From: Haemophilus haemolyticus
GTDB taxonomy: Bacteria; Pseudomonadota; Gammaproteobacteria; Enterobacterales; Pasteurellaceae
Assembly: GCF_001679045.1 (NCBI RefSeq)
Contig: NZ_LYCK01000011.1
Location: 1 to 64,000 of the forward strand
Direction of reading: 5' to 3'
Length of the DNA stretch: 64,000 bases
A model generated the notes under the pieces. The model saw nothing but the letters and a program-made list of their open reading frames with translations, was not told the origin of the DNA and ran no database searches. The position numbers were made by a program, and so were the translations under genes. Within the stretch, counting starts at the first letter, position 1, and each line of letters begins with the position of its first letter. This document shows positions 8,931 to 16,981 of the stretch, piece by piece.

Positions 8931-10979
8931 ATGACAACTCAACCCCGTAAAATTTTAGTCACTTGCGCCTTGCCTTATGCCAATGGGGCAATTCATTTAG
9001 GCCATATGTTAGAACATATCCAAGCGGATATTTGGGTGCGTTTTCAACGTATGCGTGGCAATAAAATCCATTTTGTCTGTGCAGACGATGCACACGGCAC
9101 ACCTATTATGCTGAATGCTGATAAACTTGGCATTACACCCGAAGAATTAATTGCCAAAGCAAAAGCCGATCACGTGCGTGATTTTGCAGGTTTTAATATT
9201 AGTTTTGATAACTACCATTCCACTCACAGCGAAGAAAACAAAGAGCTTACTGCAGAAATTTACAATAAACTCAAAGCCAATGGCTTTATTAAGAGTAAAG
9301 TTATTTCTCAGTTATTCGACCCTGAAAAAAATATGTTCTTACCGGATCGTTTTGTGAAAGGCACTTGCCCGAAATGTAAAGCAGAAGATCAATATGGCGA
9401 TAACTGCGAAGTGTGTGCTTCTACTTATAGCCCAATGGATTTAATTAATCCTCGTTCAGCCGTTTCTGGCGCAACACCTATCGTAAAAGAATCTGAACAC
9501 TTTTTCTTTGACTTACCCGCTTTTGAAGGCATGTTAAAAGAATGGACACGTTCTGGCTCACTTCAATCTGAAATTGCGAACAAAATGCAAGAATGGTTTG
9601 AGAGCGGTTTACAACAATGGGATATTTCACGCGATGCGCCTTATTTCGGTTTTGAAATTCCCGGCGCAAAAGATAAATTCTTCTATGTTTGGTTAGATGC
9701 GCCAATCGGCTATATGGCTTCATTCAAAAATCTATGTAATCGTGAAGGCATTGATTTCAATGAATTTTGGGCAGAAGGCAGTGATGCGGAGCTTTATCAT
9801 TTCATCGGTAAAGACATCGTTTATTTCCACAGTTTATTCTGGCCAGCAATGCTTGAAGGCAGCGGCTACCGTAAACCGACTAATGTATTCACTCACGGCT
9901 ATGTCACGGTGGATGGAGCGAAGATGTCAAAATCTCGTGGAACTTTCATTCAAGCCAGCACTTATTTAAATCATATCGATCCTGAATGTTTGCGTTATTA
10001 CTATGCAGCAAAATTAAATGATCGCATTGAAGATTTAGACTTTAATCTTGAAGATTTCGTACAACGTGTCAATACGGATATTGTAAACAAATTAGTGAAT
10101 TTAGCTTCACGCAATGCAGGCTTTATTGCGAAACGCTTTGAAGGCAAACTTGCGGATAAACTAGAAGATGAAACATTATTTGCAGAATTTACCGCCCAAG
10201 CCGAGCAAATCGCCTCTTATTACGAAAGCCGTGAATACAATAAAGCCATTCGTGAAATTATGGCATTAACGGATAAAGCCAATAAATACATTGATGAAAA
10301 AGCCCCTTGGGTGATTGCAAAAGAAGAAGGCAAAGAGGCTGAATTGCAAGCCGTATGTTCAATGGGAATTGAGCTTTTCCGCATGTTGATGTCTTACTTA
10401 AAACCTGTTCTTCCAAAACTGGCAGAAAGTGCAGAAGCCTTCTTACAAGCTGAATTACGTTGGGATAATATTCATCAACCATTACTTGGCCATACTCTTG
10501 CGCCGTTTAAAGCCTTATTCTCTCGTTTAGAGAAAAAACAAATTGATGCCGTTGTGGAAGAAACCAAAGCCTTATTTGCAGCAGCCAATAAGGCAGCAGA
10601 AAAAACTGAAGCAAAACCAACCGCACTTTCTGCCGTTGAACCTATTGCTGAAACCATCACTATTGATGATTTCGCTAAACTTGATATGCGTGTAGCAAAA
10701 GTATTGAAATGCGAAGCTGTACCAGAATCTAATAAGCTTTTGCGTTTTGAATTAGATCTTGGCGATCATACTCGTCAAGTCTTCTCTGGCATTAAAGCGG
10801 CTTACAATAAACCTGAAGAATTAGAAGGTCGTTTTGTGATTATGGTAGCAAACCTTGCACCACGTAAAATGAAATTCGGCGTGTCTGAGGGAATGATTCT
10901 ATCCGCAGGAACAGGCGGTAGTGACTTATTCTTGTTATCTGCTGATAGCGGTGTCACTGCCGGCATGCAAGTAAAATAA
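8931..10979 (+). CDS. metG: Methionyl-tRNA synthetase
   Basis: Charges tRNA-Met and initiator tRNA with methionine. The 682-residue class I synthetase has HLGH (residues 22-25), a zinc knuckle C146/C149/C159/C162, and KMSKS at 331-335. The last 100 or so residues form the EMAP/Trbp111-type tRNA-binding domain (from about 585, [14 protein letters not shown]). The length matches dimeric enterobacterial MetG. It is preceded by AAGAGAATAATAA and followed by its own terminator. Confidence 0.98.
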   Translation: MTTQPRKILVTCALPYANGAIHLGHMLEHIQADIWVRFQRMRGNKIHFVCADDAHGTPIMLNADKLGITPEELIAKAKADHVRDFAGFNISFDNYHSTHSEENKELTAEIYNKLKANGFIKSKVISQLFDPEKNMFLPDRFVKGTCPKCKAEDQYGDNCEVCASTYSPMDLINPRSAVSGATPIVKESEHFFFDLPAFEGMLKEWTRSGSLQSEIANKMQEWFESGLQQWDISRDAPYFGFEIPGAKDKFFYVWLDAPIGYMASFKNLCNREGIDFNEFWAEGSDAELYHFIGKDIVYFHSLFWPAMLEGSGYRKPTNVFTHGYVTVDGAKMSKSRGTFIQASTYLNHIDPECLRYYYAAKLNDRIEDLDFNLEDFVQRVNTDIVNKLVNLASRNAGFIAKRFEGKLADKLEDETLFAEFTAQAEQIASYYESREYNKAIREIMALTDKANKYIDEKAPWVIAKEEGKEAELQAVCSMGIELFRMLMSYLKPVLPKLAESAEAFLQAELRWDNIHQPLLGHTLAPFKALFSRLEKKQIDAVVEETKALFAAANKAAEKTEAKPTALSAVEPIAETITIDDFAKLDMRVAKVLKCEAVPESNKLLRFELDLGDHTRQVFSGIKAAYNKPEELEGRFVIMVANLAPRKMKFGVSEGMILSAGTGGSDLFLLSADSGVTAGMQVK

Positions 10980-10996
10980 TCAATTCAATCTAAATG

Positions 10997-11022
10997 AGGG
11001 CAACATTACGTTGCCCTTTTAT
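10997..11022 (+). terminator. Terminator after metG
   Basis: Stem AGGGCAAC (10997-11004) / GTTGCCCT (11010-11017) with loop ATTAC, followed by a T-rich run. Confidence 0.85.
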
Positions 11023-11091
11023 TTTCTAGTTGAAAATAGGCGGCTTATAACCTACTATAACACTCAACTATTTATCTGTTTGGAGAATATT

Positions 11092-11952
11092 ATGAAAAAC
11101 GAATTAATTTGCTATAAACAAATGCCAGTGTGGACAAAAGACAAATTACCACAAATGTTCCAAGAAAAGCACAACACAAAAGTTGGCACTTGGGGGAAAT
11201 TAACTGTATTAAAAGGTAAGCTCAAATTTTATGAGCTAACCGAAAATGGCGATGTTGTTGCCGAGCATATTTTTACGCCAGAAAGCGACATTCCTTTTGT
11301 TGAACCTCAAGCATGGCATCGTGTAGAAGCACTTTCTGATGATTTAGAATGTACCCTAGGTTTCTATTGCAAAAAAGAAGATTATTTCAGTAAAAAATAC
11401 AACATGACTACCACTCACGGTGATGTAGTGGATGCAGCAAAAATTATCTCGCCTTGTAAAGTATTAGATTTAGGTTGCGGACAAGGGCGTAATTCACTTT
11501 ATTTAAGTTTATTAGGCTATGATGTGACCTCTTGGGATCACAATGAAAACAGCATTGCCTTTTTAAATGAAACCAAAGAGAAAGAAAATCTTAATATTTC
11601 TACCGCACTTTACGACATTAACTCTGCCAACATTCAAGAAAACTATGATTTTATTGTTTCAACGGTGGTGTTTATGTTCTTAAATCGTGAACGTGTGCCG
11701 TCAATCATCAAAAATATGCAAGAACACACCAATATTGGCGGGTATAACTTAATCGTTGCCGCCATGTCCACAGATGATGTACCTTGCCCACTTCCGTTCT
11801 CTTTCACTTTTGCTGAAAACGAATTGAAAGAATATTACAAAGATTGGGAATTCTTAGAATATAACGAAAATATGGGTGAATTACACAAAACCGATGAAAA
11901 CGGCAATCGCATTAAAATGAAATTTGCCACCATGTTAGCGAGAAAGAAATAA
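11092..11952 (+). CDS. tehB: TehB tellurite-resistance SAM-dependent methyltransferase
   Basis: A 286-residue cytoplasmic protein. An N-terminal cupin-like DUF1971 domain (about 1-95) is fused to a class I methyltransferase with motif I VLDLGCGQG (124-132). In H. influenzae TehB contributes to tellurite and oxidant resistance and has been linked to heme use. The ATG at 11092 follows GGAGAATATT; the longer open frame from 11011 begins inside the metG terminator and is rejected. TehA is not adjacent. The sequence is very close to the Rd protein I remember. Confidence 0.96.
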   Translation: MKNELICYKQMPVWTKDKLPQMFQEKHNTKVGTWGKLTVLKGKLKFYELTENGDVVAEHIFTPESDIPFVEPQAWHRVEALSDDLECTLGFYCKKEDYFSKKYNMTTTHGDVVDAAKIISPCKVLDLGCGQGRNSLYLSLLGYDVTSWDHNENSIAFLNETKEKENLNISTALYDINSANIQENYDFIVSTVVFMFLNRERVPSIIKNMQEHTNIGGYNLIVAAMSTDDVPCPLPFSFTFAENELKEYYKDWEFLEYNENMGELHKTDENGNRIKMKFATMLARKK

Positions 11953-12001
11953 TCTGCTAATTAAAAAATCACCGCACTTTGCCTCAATAAAAAAATATAA
12001 C

Positions 12002-12703
12002 TTAGAAAATATCTTTGGCTTTGCGAAGTGCGGTAAATTCTTCAAGTGTTTTTGCTTGTAAAAATGGATTAATTTCTCGCTCAAGTTTTAAAGTGGTAGG
12101 CAAACTTGGTTTATTTTCAGCCCGTTGTGTTTCAACAAAAATACGTTGTTTTTCTACCGCACTTTTATCCACCAGCACCGTTTCCGCAAAAGCTAAATTT
12201 CCCAATGTATATTCGTGAGCAGGGCAAACAATCGTCTCGTCAGGCAATGTATTCAAACGCTGCAAACCATCAAACATCTGCGCATAATTACCTGTGAAAA
12301 CACGTCCACAACCTGCAGAAAATAACGCATCACCACAAAATAAATGATTATCCACTAAAAAACTAACGTGCTGTTTAGTGTGTCCACCCGTCGGAATGAC
12401 ATCAATTTGATAATGTGCGGTAAGGATCGTCCCTTCGTTCATAATTTGAGTCGCGCCTTTTTTCTCACATTCTTGCGGCCCATAAATCGGCACTGTTGGA
12501 TAACGTTTTTTAAATGCCGACACACCTTGTGTATGATCCTCATGTTCGTGAGTAAGCAACACCGCTTCAACCGTTGCGTTTTGCTTATCTAACCATGCAA
12601 ACAGCTTGTCCGTTTCAGGCAAATCGACAATAATAAGAGGCAGATTTTCTCGTTGATAAAGCCAAATGTAGTTATCATTCAGCGCAGGCAAAGCAAATAA
12701 CAT
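12002..12703 (-). CDS. gloB: Hydroxyacylglutathione hydrolase (glyoxalase II)
   Basis: Hydrolyses S-lactoylglutathione to lactate and glutathione, the second step of methylglyoxal detoxification. It is a 233-residue metallo-beta-lactamase fold protein with metal motif THEHEDH (H52, H54, D56, H57). GGHTKQH, CGDALF and CPAHEYT supply further metal ligands. The methylglyoxal synthase gene mgsA lies elsewhere in this window. It is slightly short compared with E. coli GloB (251). Confidence 0.95.
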   Translation of the reverse strand: MLFALPALNDNYIWLYQRENLPLIIVDLPETDKLFAWLDKQNATVEAVLLTHEHEDHTQGVSAFKKRYPTVPIYGPQECEKKGATQIMNEGTILTAHYQIDVIPTGGHTKQHVSFLVDNHLFCGDALFSAGCGRVFTGNYAQMFDGLQRLNTLPDETIVCPAHEYTLGNLAFAETVLVDKSAVEKQRIFVETQRAENKPSLPTTLKLEREINPFLQAKTLEEFTALRKAKDIF

Positions 12704-12754
12704 AATCGTCCTTTTAATTAGTGATGGAAAAATAAATTGATTCCGCTTAAAACA

Positions 12755-13561
12755 TTAGATGCGTTCCACATTCCACCAAATCAACGCCCATTTTTTCTGT
12801 CCGTGAGAAATGGGTTCGTTGTTAGCTTGTTTACGATCGTAAAAGGCTTTTAAACCTTGTTTTTCTTTTTCGGAAAGCTCGCCTAAAGAAAATTCCACCG
12901 AGGCTAATAAATCCTCGTAGCTTTCACCTTGAAAACAACCCGATTCAGTTTCAATAAAATTCAAATTTGCCTGAATGCCTTTTTGATACAACCGATTGAG
13001 TAAATAAATATAAGTGGGGAAACCAATATCTTCTCGGCCAATTGCCTCAAATACGCCCTCATCTAAAAAATGACGTTGTGTGACAGAAGTCAAAAACACA
13101 CGTTTTTTCGCTTTGGCACAGAGTTTTTCGATCATATCGTCCAAATCGTCCACCAACGTTGAACGAGATGCCAACACTACATCAGCTTGTGGCACATCAT
13201 CCCAATTATCCGCCCAAGATTTATGAAATGTCGTGAGATGATGCAAACCAAATTTCTGTTTGAATTGCGCCAAGCAATCTAACATTCCATTGCTATAATC
13301 CAAGGCATATACGGTTGAGCCTTGTTGTGCGAGTGGCACAGCAAAGGTACCGGGGCCACAGCCAATATCCAACACGGTTTCATCTATTTGCACATTCATA
13401 GCTTGCAATAATTGCTGATTATATGCTGAAGGCTTGCCGACTAAATTCTCAGCCATTTTCACAGCTTTTTTATCCCATTTTGTCGGAGGCAAGTTGTAAT
13501 GATTACAAGCGATTAAGTGTTGTTGATAAAGTTCAGCAAAATTGATGTCGTAAATAGTCAT
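12755..13561 (-). CDS. Class I SAM-dependent methyltransferase linked to the metal-uptake operon
   Basis: A 268-residue methyltransferase with motif I VLDIGCGPG (63-71) and a conserved acidic residue in ALDYSNGM. The substrate is not recognisable. It is the last gene of the binding protein-permease-ATPase operon; its ATG overlaps the ATPase stop by 4 bases (ATGA), so it is almost certainly co-translated with the transporter. That link suggests it modifies or helps release the imported chelate or metabolises a cargo, but this is inference. There is no signal peptide, so it is cytoplasmic. Confidence 0.85.
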   Translation of the reverse strand: MTIYDINFAELYQQHLIACNHYNLPPTKWDKKAVKMAENLVGKPSAYNQQLLQAMNVQIDETVLDIGCGPGTFAVPLAQQGSTVYALDYSNGMLDCLAQFKQKFGLHHLTTFHKSWADNWDDVPQADVVLASRSTLVDDLDDMIEKLCAKAKKRVFLTSVTQRHFLDEGVFEAIGREDIGFPTYIYLLNRLYQKGIQANLNFIETESGCFQGESYEDLLASVEFSLGELSEKEKQGLKAFYDRKQANNEPISHGQKKWALIWWNVERI

Positions 13562-14322
13562 AGTGATTTTTCAATGTGGTTATTTAAATGTTGATGTAAA
13601 AGTTCGGGTGAAGTGCGGTAAATTTTCGCCAAGTTTTCTAAGGTTAATAAATGTTTTTTATCGCCTTGTTGAAAGCCAAATTGTTGATCAAGAAAAACAA
13701 TATTATCCCCTAAAAATGCCGCTTGTTGTGGATTATGCGTGCTAATAATAAGCGCAATATTTTGCTTTTGCAGTTGTTTTATTTTTTCTAACACTCGAAT
13801 TTGATTACCAAAATCAAGACTGGAAGTCGGTTCGTCCATAATTAAAAGTTTGGCTTGTTGAGCAATCGCACGGGCAATCAACACAAGCTGTTTTTCGCCG
13901 CCACTTAATTGATGATAATAACGTTGCGCAAGATGAGCAATTTCTAACTCTTGCAACGCCATTAATGCCAAATCTAAATCAGATTTTTTTGGGGTTTGAT
14001 ACCACTTCAAAAAAGCACTTCTTCCCATCATCACCATATCCTGCACTAAAAAAGGAAATAAATGAGAATGCGCCTGTGGCACATAAGCAATATGTCGAGC
14101 CAATTCTGTTGGAGAATAATGAGAAAGCGATTTTCCTTGCCAAAAAACCTCACCACCAATAGGCGGCTGTAACCCCAATAAGGTTTTCAAAAACGTACTT
14201 TTGCCTGCGCCATTTGCACCAAGCAAACAACAAATTTGATTTTCCTCTAGGGTAAATTGGATATGTTGAACCAGTGTTTTTCCTTCATAGCCAATATCAA
14301 GATTTTGCGTTTCGAGTAACAT
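13558..14322 (-). CDS. FecE/BtuD-type ABC transporter ATPase
   Basis: A 254-residue ABC ATPase of the type II (metal-chelate/B12) importer family. Walker A is GANGAGKS (35-42), the signature is LSGGEK, and Walker B is LLIMDEP. The start is the ATG that overlaps the permease TAA by one base (TAATG); the longer open frame reaching 14370 lies inside the permease gene. It powers the FecCD-type permease encoded upstream. It is a paralogue of, and not the same as, the H. influenzae MolC ATPase I remember. Confidence 0.93.
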   Translation of the reverse strand: MLLETQNLDIGYEGKTLVQHIQFTLEENQICCLLGANGAGKSTFLKTLLGLQPPIGGEVFWQGKSLSHYSPTELARHIAYVPQAHSHLFPFLVQDMVMMGRSAFLKWYQTPKKSDLDLALMALQELEIAHLAQRYYHQLSGGEKQLVLIARAIAQQAKLLIMDEPTSSLDFGNQIRVLEKIKQLQKQNIALIISTHNPQQAAFLGDNIVFLDQQFGFQQGDKKHLLTLENLAKIYRTSPELLHQHLNNHIEKSL

Positions 14323-15338
14323 TATTTTTGCCCTCGCACTAATAAATAAAGGAAAAATGGTGCACCACACGCAGAAGTCAAAATACCAAGTGGTAATTCA
14401 ATCGGTGCAATCGTGCGAGCTAAAGTATCTGTAAGTAATAAAAAAGATGCACCAAGCAATAAGGACGTCGGCAATAAACGAATAAAATTGGCGCCCACCA
14501 ACAAGCGTGCGATATGCGGTACCAATAAACCGACCCAGCCAATAATTCCTGTCATTGCAACCGCACTTGCCGTACAAAGTGTGGTGAATACAATTAAAAT
14601 CCAGCGAGTACGTTTAATCGGTACGCCAAGCGTTTGTGCTTCATCTTCATCAAGAGACAGTAAATTTAACCGCCAACGCAATAAAAAAATGGGAATAATC
14701 CCTAGCAACAACATCGGGATCAGTTGAATTAAATCGTGTTGATTAATAGCCGTTAGACTACCAAGTAGCCAAAAAGTGATTGAAGGTAATTGAGTGAAAG
14801 GATCGGCAAGAATTTTTAACAAAGAAATGCCTGCGCCAAGCAAAGAACCAATTGCAATTCCAGAAAGCACCAGCACTAAAATAGGATCTTGAGTGCGACT
14901 ACGCGAGGCAATGAGTGATACGCATAACACAGCTAAAATGCCACCGCTAAAAGCAAAGAGTTGGATATAAACCATTGGCAAATTATAAAAAATTGCCAAA
15001 CTTGCCCCAAAACCTGCACCCGCTGAAACGCCCAAAATATCTGGCGACACAAGCGGATTTTTAAACATACCTTGATAAGTTGCGCCCGCACAAGCAAGCG
15101 CAGCCCCGACAAAACAAGCGACAAAAATACGTGGCAAACGAATTTGCCACAATACTGTTTGTTCCGTGTTTCCTTCACATTGCCCGTTGAACGAACAACT
15201 TATTGTCTCCCAAAGTTGGCTAGGCGAAAGCGGATATTTCCCCACATTCAAAGCAAGTAAAATACTGCCAAGCAACAATCCCACTAACAAGACAAAAAAC
15301 AAACGAGGAGAACGTAAAAGAAAAGCTGATCTCATCAT
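14322..15338 (-). CDS. FecCD-type ABC transporter permease
   Basis: A 338-residue inner-membrane permease of the BtuC/FecCD family with about ten transmembrane segments. Family features include GATYQGMFKNPLVSPDILGVSAGAGFGA and the late GLLVPHIARLLVG coupling region. It forms a dimer that receives substrate from the periplasmic binding protein. Its first ATG overlaps the binding-protein stop by 4 bases (ATGA). The same family carries Fe-siderophores, heme, B12 and, in the H. influenzae MolABC system, molybdate/tungstate. Confidence 0.94.
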   Translation of the reverse strand: MMRSAFLLRSPRLFFVLLVGLLLGSILLALNVGKYPLSPSQLWETISCSFNGQCEGNTEQTVLWQIRLPRIFVACFVGAALACAGATYQGMFKNPLVSPDILGVSAGAGFGASLAIFYNLPMVYIQLFAFSGGILAVLCVSLIASRSRTQDPILVLVLSGIAIGSLLGAGISLLKILADPFTQLPSITFWLLGSLTAINQHDLIQLIPMLLLGIIPIFLLRWRLNLLSLDEDEAQTLGVPIKRTRWILIVFTTLCTASAVAMTGIIGWVGLLVPHIARLLVGANFIRLLPTSLLLGASFLLLTDTLARTIAPIELPLGILTSACGAPFFLYLLVRGQK

Positions 15339-16327
15339 TTTACTTGAAACAACTTAAGCGCTTGCTCGTTGGTTAAGTCAATGTGATAAAACAATTTATA
15401 GAAACGTTGCATTTCAGGCACAAAGTCAGCATTCGCCTTACCACTCAACATATGTTGTAACCAACGCACACCTAATAAACGGTTTAAACTCGGTGGTGAA
15501 TCAATCCAACCAAATGGTGTATGCGGCACAAAGAAAACTTGCTGATTTTTCACCGCACTTAATTCTTTCCATTGCGGATTGTTTTCAAGCGCTTTATAAA
15601 ACTCATCATATTGGGTGAAAATCATTTGAGGATTCCACAATAAAAGCTGTTCCATTGAAACTTGAGTTAAGCCTTTTTGATCTCCCTCTGCGACATTTTC
15701 TAATCCAACCAATTCCATTGTTTCCGTATGAATCGAACCTTTTTGACCGGTTTGCAAGCCGTCCGCATTACGCGCTAAATAGGCTGTTTTATGATGTTGT
15801 TTAGCAAAATCGCGTGCTTGTTTAAGGGTTTCTTCCGCATATTTAGCTTGTTCTTCAGCTTGTTTTTCGTTACCAAGCAACTTACCTAACTTACGTAACA
15901 AAGCAGGCGTTTCACTTAATCTGCCATCTAATAACAAATAAGGCACTTGAGTTTGAGCAAAAGTGCGGTCAGCTTGATCTTTATAATTCGGCGCAACATT
16001 GCCCACATCAATAATCAAGTCAGGTTTTAACGCAACGATTTTTTCTGCAGAAAGCGTACTGCCTTTTCCTGCAATTTTACCGAATGTGGGTAATTTTTTA
16101 ATCTCGCCTTCAAACAACGCACCTGCTTTTGATTCCATTTTAAAGCCAGCAAAGCCTGCTAATTTTTCAGGTGCAACAGCAAGTAACAACACATCACTCG
16201 GATTCCCCGCGCTTAATACTTTTTCAATTTTGGCTGGTTCAGGCAAACTGCCTGCTTGGTAAGTTAAATCTTGAGCACTCACTTGCAAAGCAAAAAGTGC
16301 GGTGATAATCGTGAACATTTTTTTCAT
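15335..16327 (-). CDS. Periplasmic metal/metal-chelate binding protein (Peripla_BP_2)
   Basis: A 330-residue class III substrate-binding protein. It has a cleavable signal peptide (cleavage near SA-QD, residues 18-20) without a lipobox cysteine, so it is soluble in the periplasm. A PDLIIDVGN segment and a late FGWIDSPPSLNRLLGVRWL segment recall the CeuE/NikZ and FecB groups. AAGGAGC lies 4 bases before the ATG. It is first in an operon with permease, ATPase and methyltransferase. The promoter region holds a ModE-type palindrome, which favours molybdate or tungstate cargo, free or chelated; iron or nickel chelates remain possible from family membership alone. Confidence 0.9.
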   Translation of the reverse strand: MKKMFTIITALFALQVSAQDLTYQAGSLPEPAKIEKVLSAGNPSDVLLLAVAPEKLAGFAGFKMESKAGALFEGEIKKLPTFGKIAGKGSTLSAEKIVALKPDLIIDVGNVAPNYKDQADRTFAQTQVPYLLLDGRLSETPALLRKLGKLLGNEKQAEEQAKYAEETLKQARDFAKQHHKTAYLARNADGLQTGQKGSIHTETMELVGLENVAEGDQKGLTQVSMEQLLLWNPQMIFTQYDEFYKALENNPQWKELSAVKNQQVFFVPHTPFGWIDSPPSLNRLLGVRWLQHMLSGKANADFVPEMQRFYKLFYHIDLTNEQALKLFQVK

Positions 16328-16371
16328 TTTAGCTCCTTAAAAATGAGAAATAATGGCTAATTTTACAACAT

Positions 16372-16440
16372 CGTTATATTTATTTAAATATAACGTAGTA
16401 AAAATAGGCAAAATGGTTCTATAATATTTAACGTTATATA
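16372..16440. promoter_or_regulatory. ModE-type operator region between divergent uptake operons
   Basis: CGTTATATT (16372-16380) and AATATAACG (16387-16395) form a perfect 9-base palindrome around 6 bases. A second element TAACGTTATATA lies at 16429-16440. Both match the E. coli modA ModE site as I remember it. A plus-strand TATAAT -10 is at 16420-16425, between the two elements. A minus-strand TAAAAT (read from 16360-16365) would put the palindrome over that promoter's -35 and spacer. Occupancy could therefore repress both directions. Confidence 0.65.
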
Positions 16441-16480
16441 TTTTCTTACACAGGTTTATTTCTCAGAAAAGGATAATTCA

Positions 16481-16957
16481 ATGAAATTTGAAGTGATTTA
16501 TAAATTTTTCTTAGTGTGGGGACTAGCCTTAAGTTTGCTTTTCGTTGTTGCAAGTGGTATTTCAATGTGGCTAGGCTTTCCTTTTAGTCAAGCCTTAGAC
16601 ATTCATCTTTTCTTTGCTGGATTTACTGTATTTGGTTTGTTACTGCATTTTTATAGCCGTAAGAAGAAATGGGTAAAAATCAACACTCAATTTGCCGATC
16701 TCATCACACATAATCGCATGCCTTCTTACTGCAATTTAGATCGTTTGATGATGACTTTCGAACATTTTTCTATTCAACAAATCGCTGAACAACTTAATCT
16801 TTCTCTCCCGATTTTATTAAATGAATTATCACAAGCTCAAATAAACATAACTGATTCCCACCGCACTTTACGCGAAAACTTTCCTCTCAACGATGAAAAA
16901 ATTTTCGCCACCATTACGATTGCATTAAAAGTGCGGTTCAATCCAACATTACTTTAA
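16481..16957 (+). CDS. Small two-TM membrane protein with HTH-like C-terminus (possibly DUF4405-like)
   Basis: A 158-residue protein I cannot name firmly. Two hydrophobic helices at about residues 9-31 and 41-58 contain histidines H42 and H56. A charged cytoplasmic region follows, with a helix-turn-helix-like stretch around FSIQQIAEQLNLSLPILL. Its architecture recalls DUF4405 proteins found beside metal-uptake genes. AAAGGATAATTCA precedes the ATG. It is 24 bases upstream of the TonB-dependent receptor and shares its promoter, so a role in the same uptake process or in sensing it is likely. An uptake sequence is embedded near the C-terminus. Confidence 0.75.
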   Translation: MKFEVIYKFFLVWGLALSLLFVVASGISMWLGFPFSQALDIHLFFAGFTVFGLLLHFYSRKKKWVKINTQFADLITHNRMPSYCNLDRLMMTFEHFSIQQIAEQLNLSLPILLNELSQAQINITDSHRTLRENFPLNDEKIFATITIALKVRFNPTLL

Positions 16958-16981
16958 CTCTAATCGAAGAAGGATATTAAT

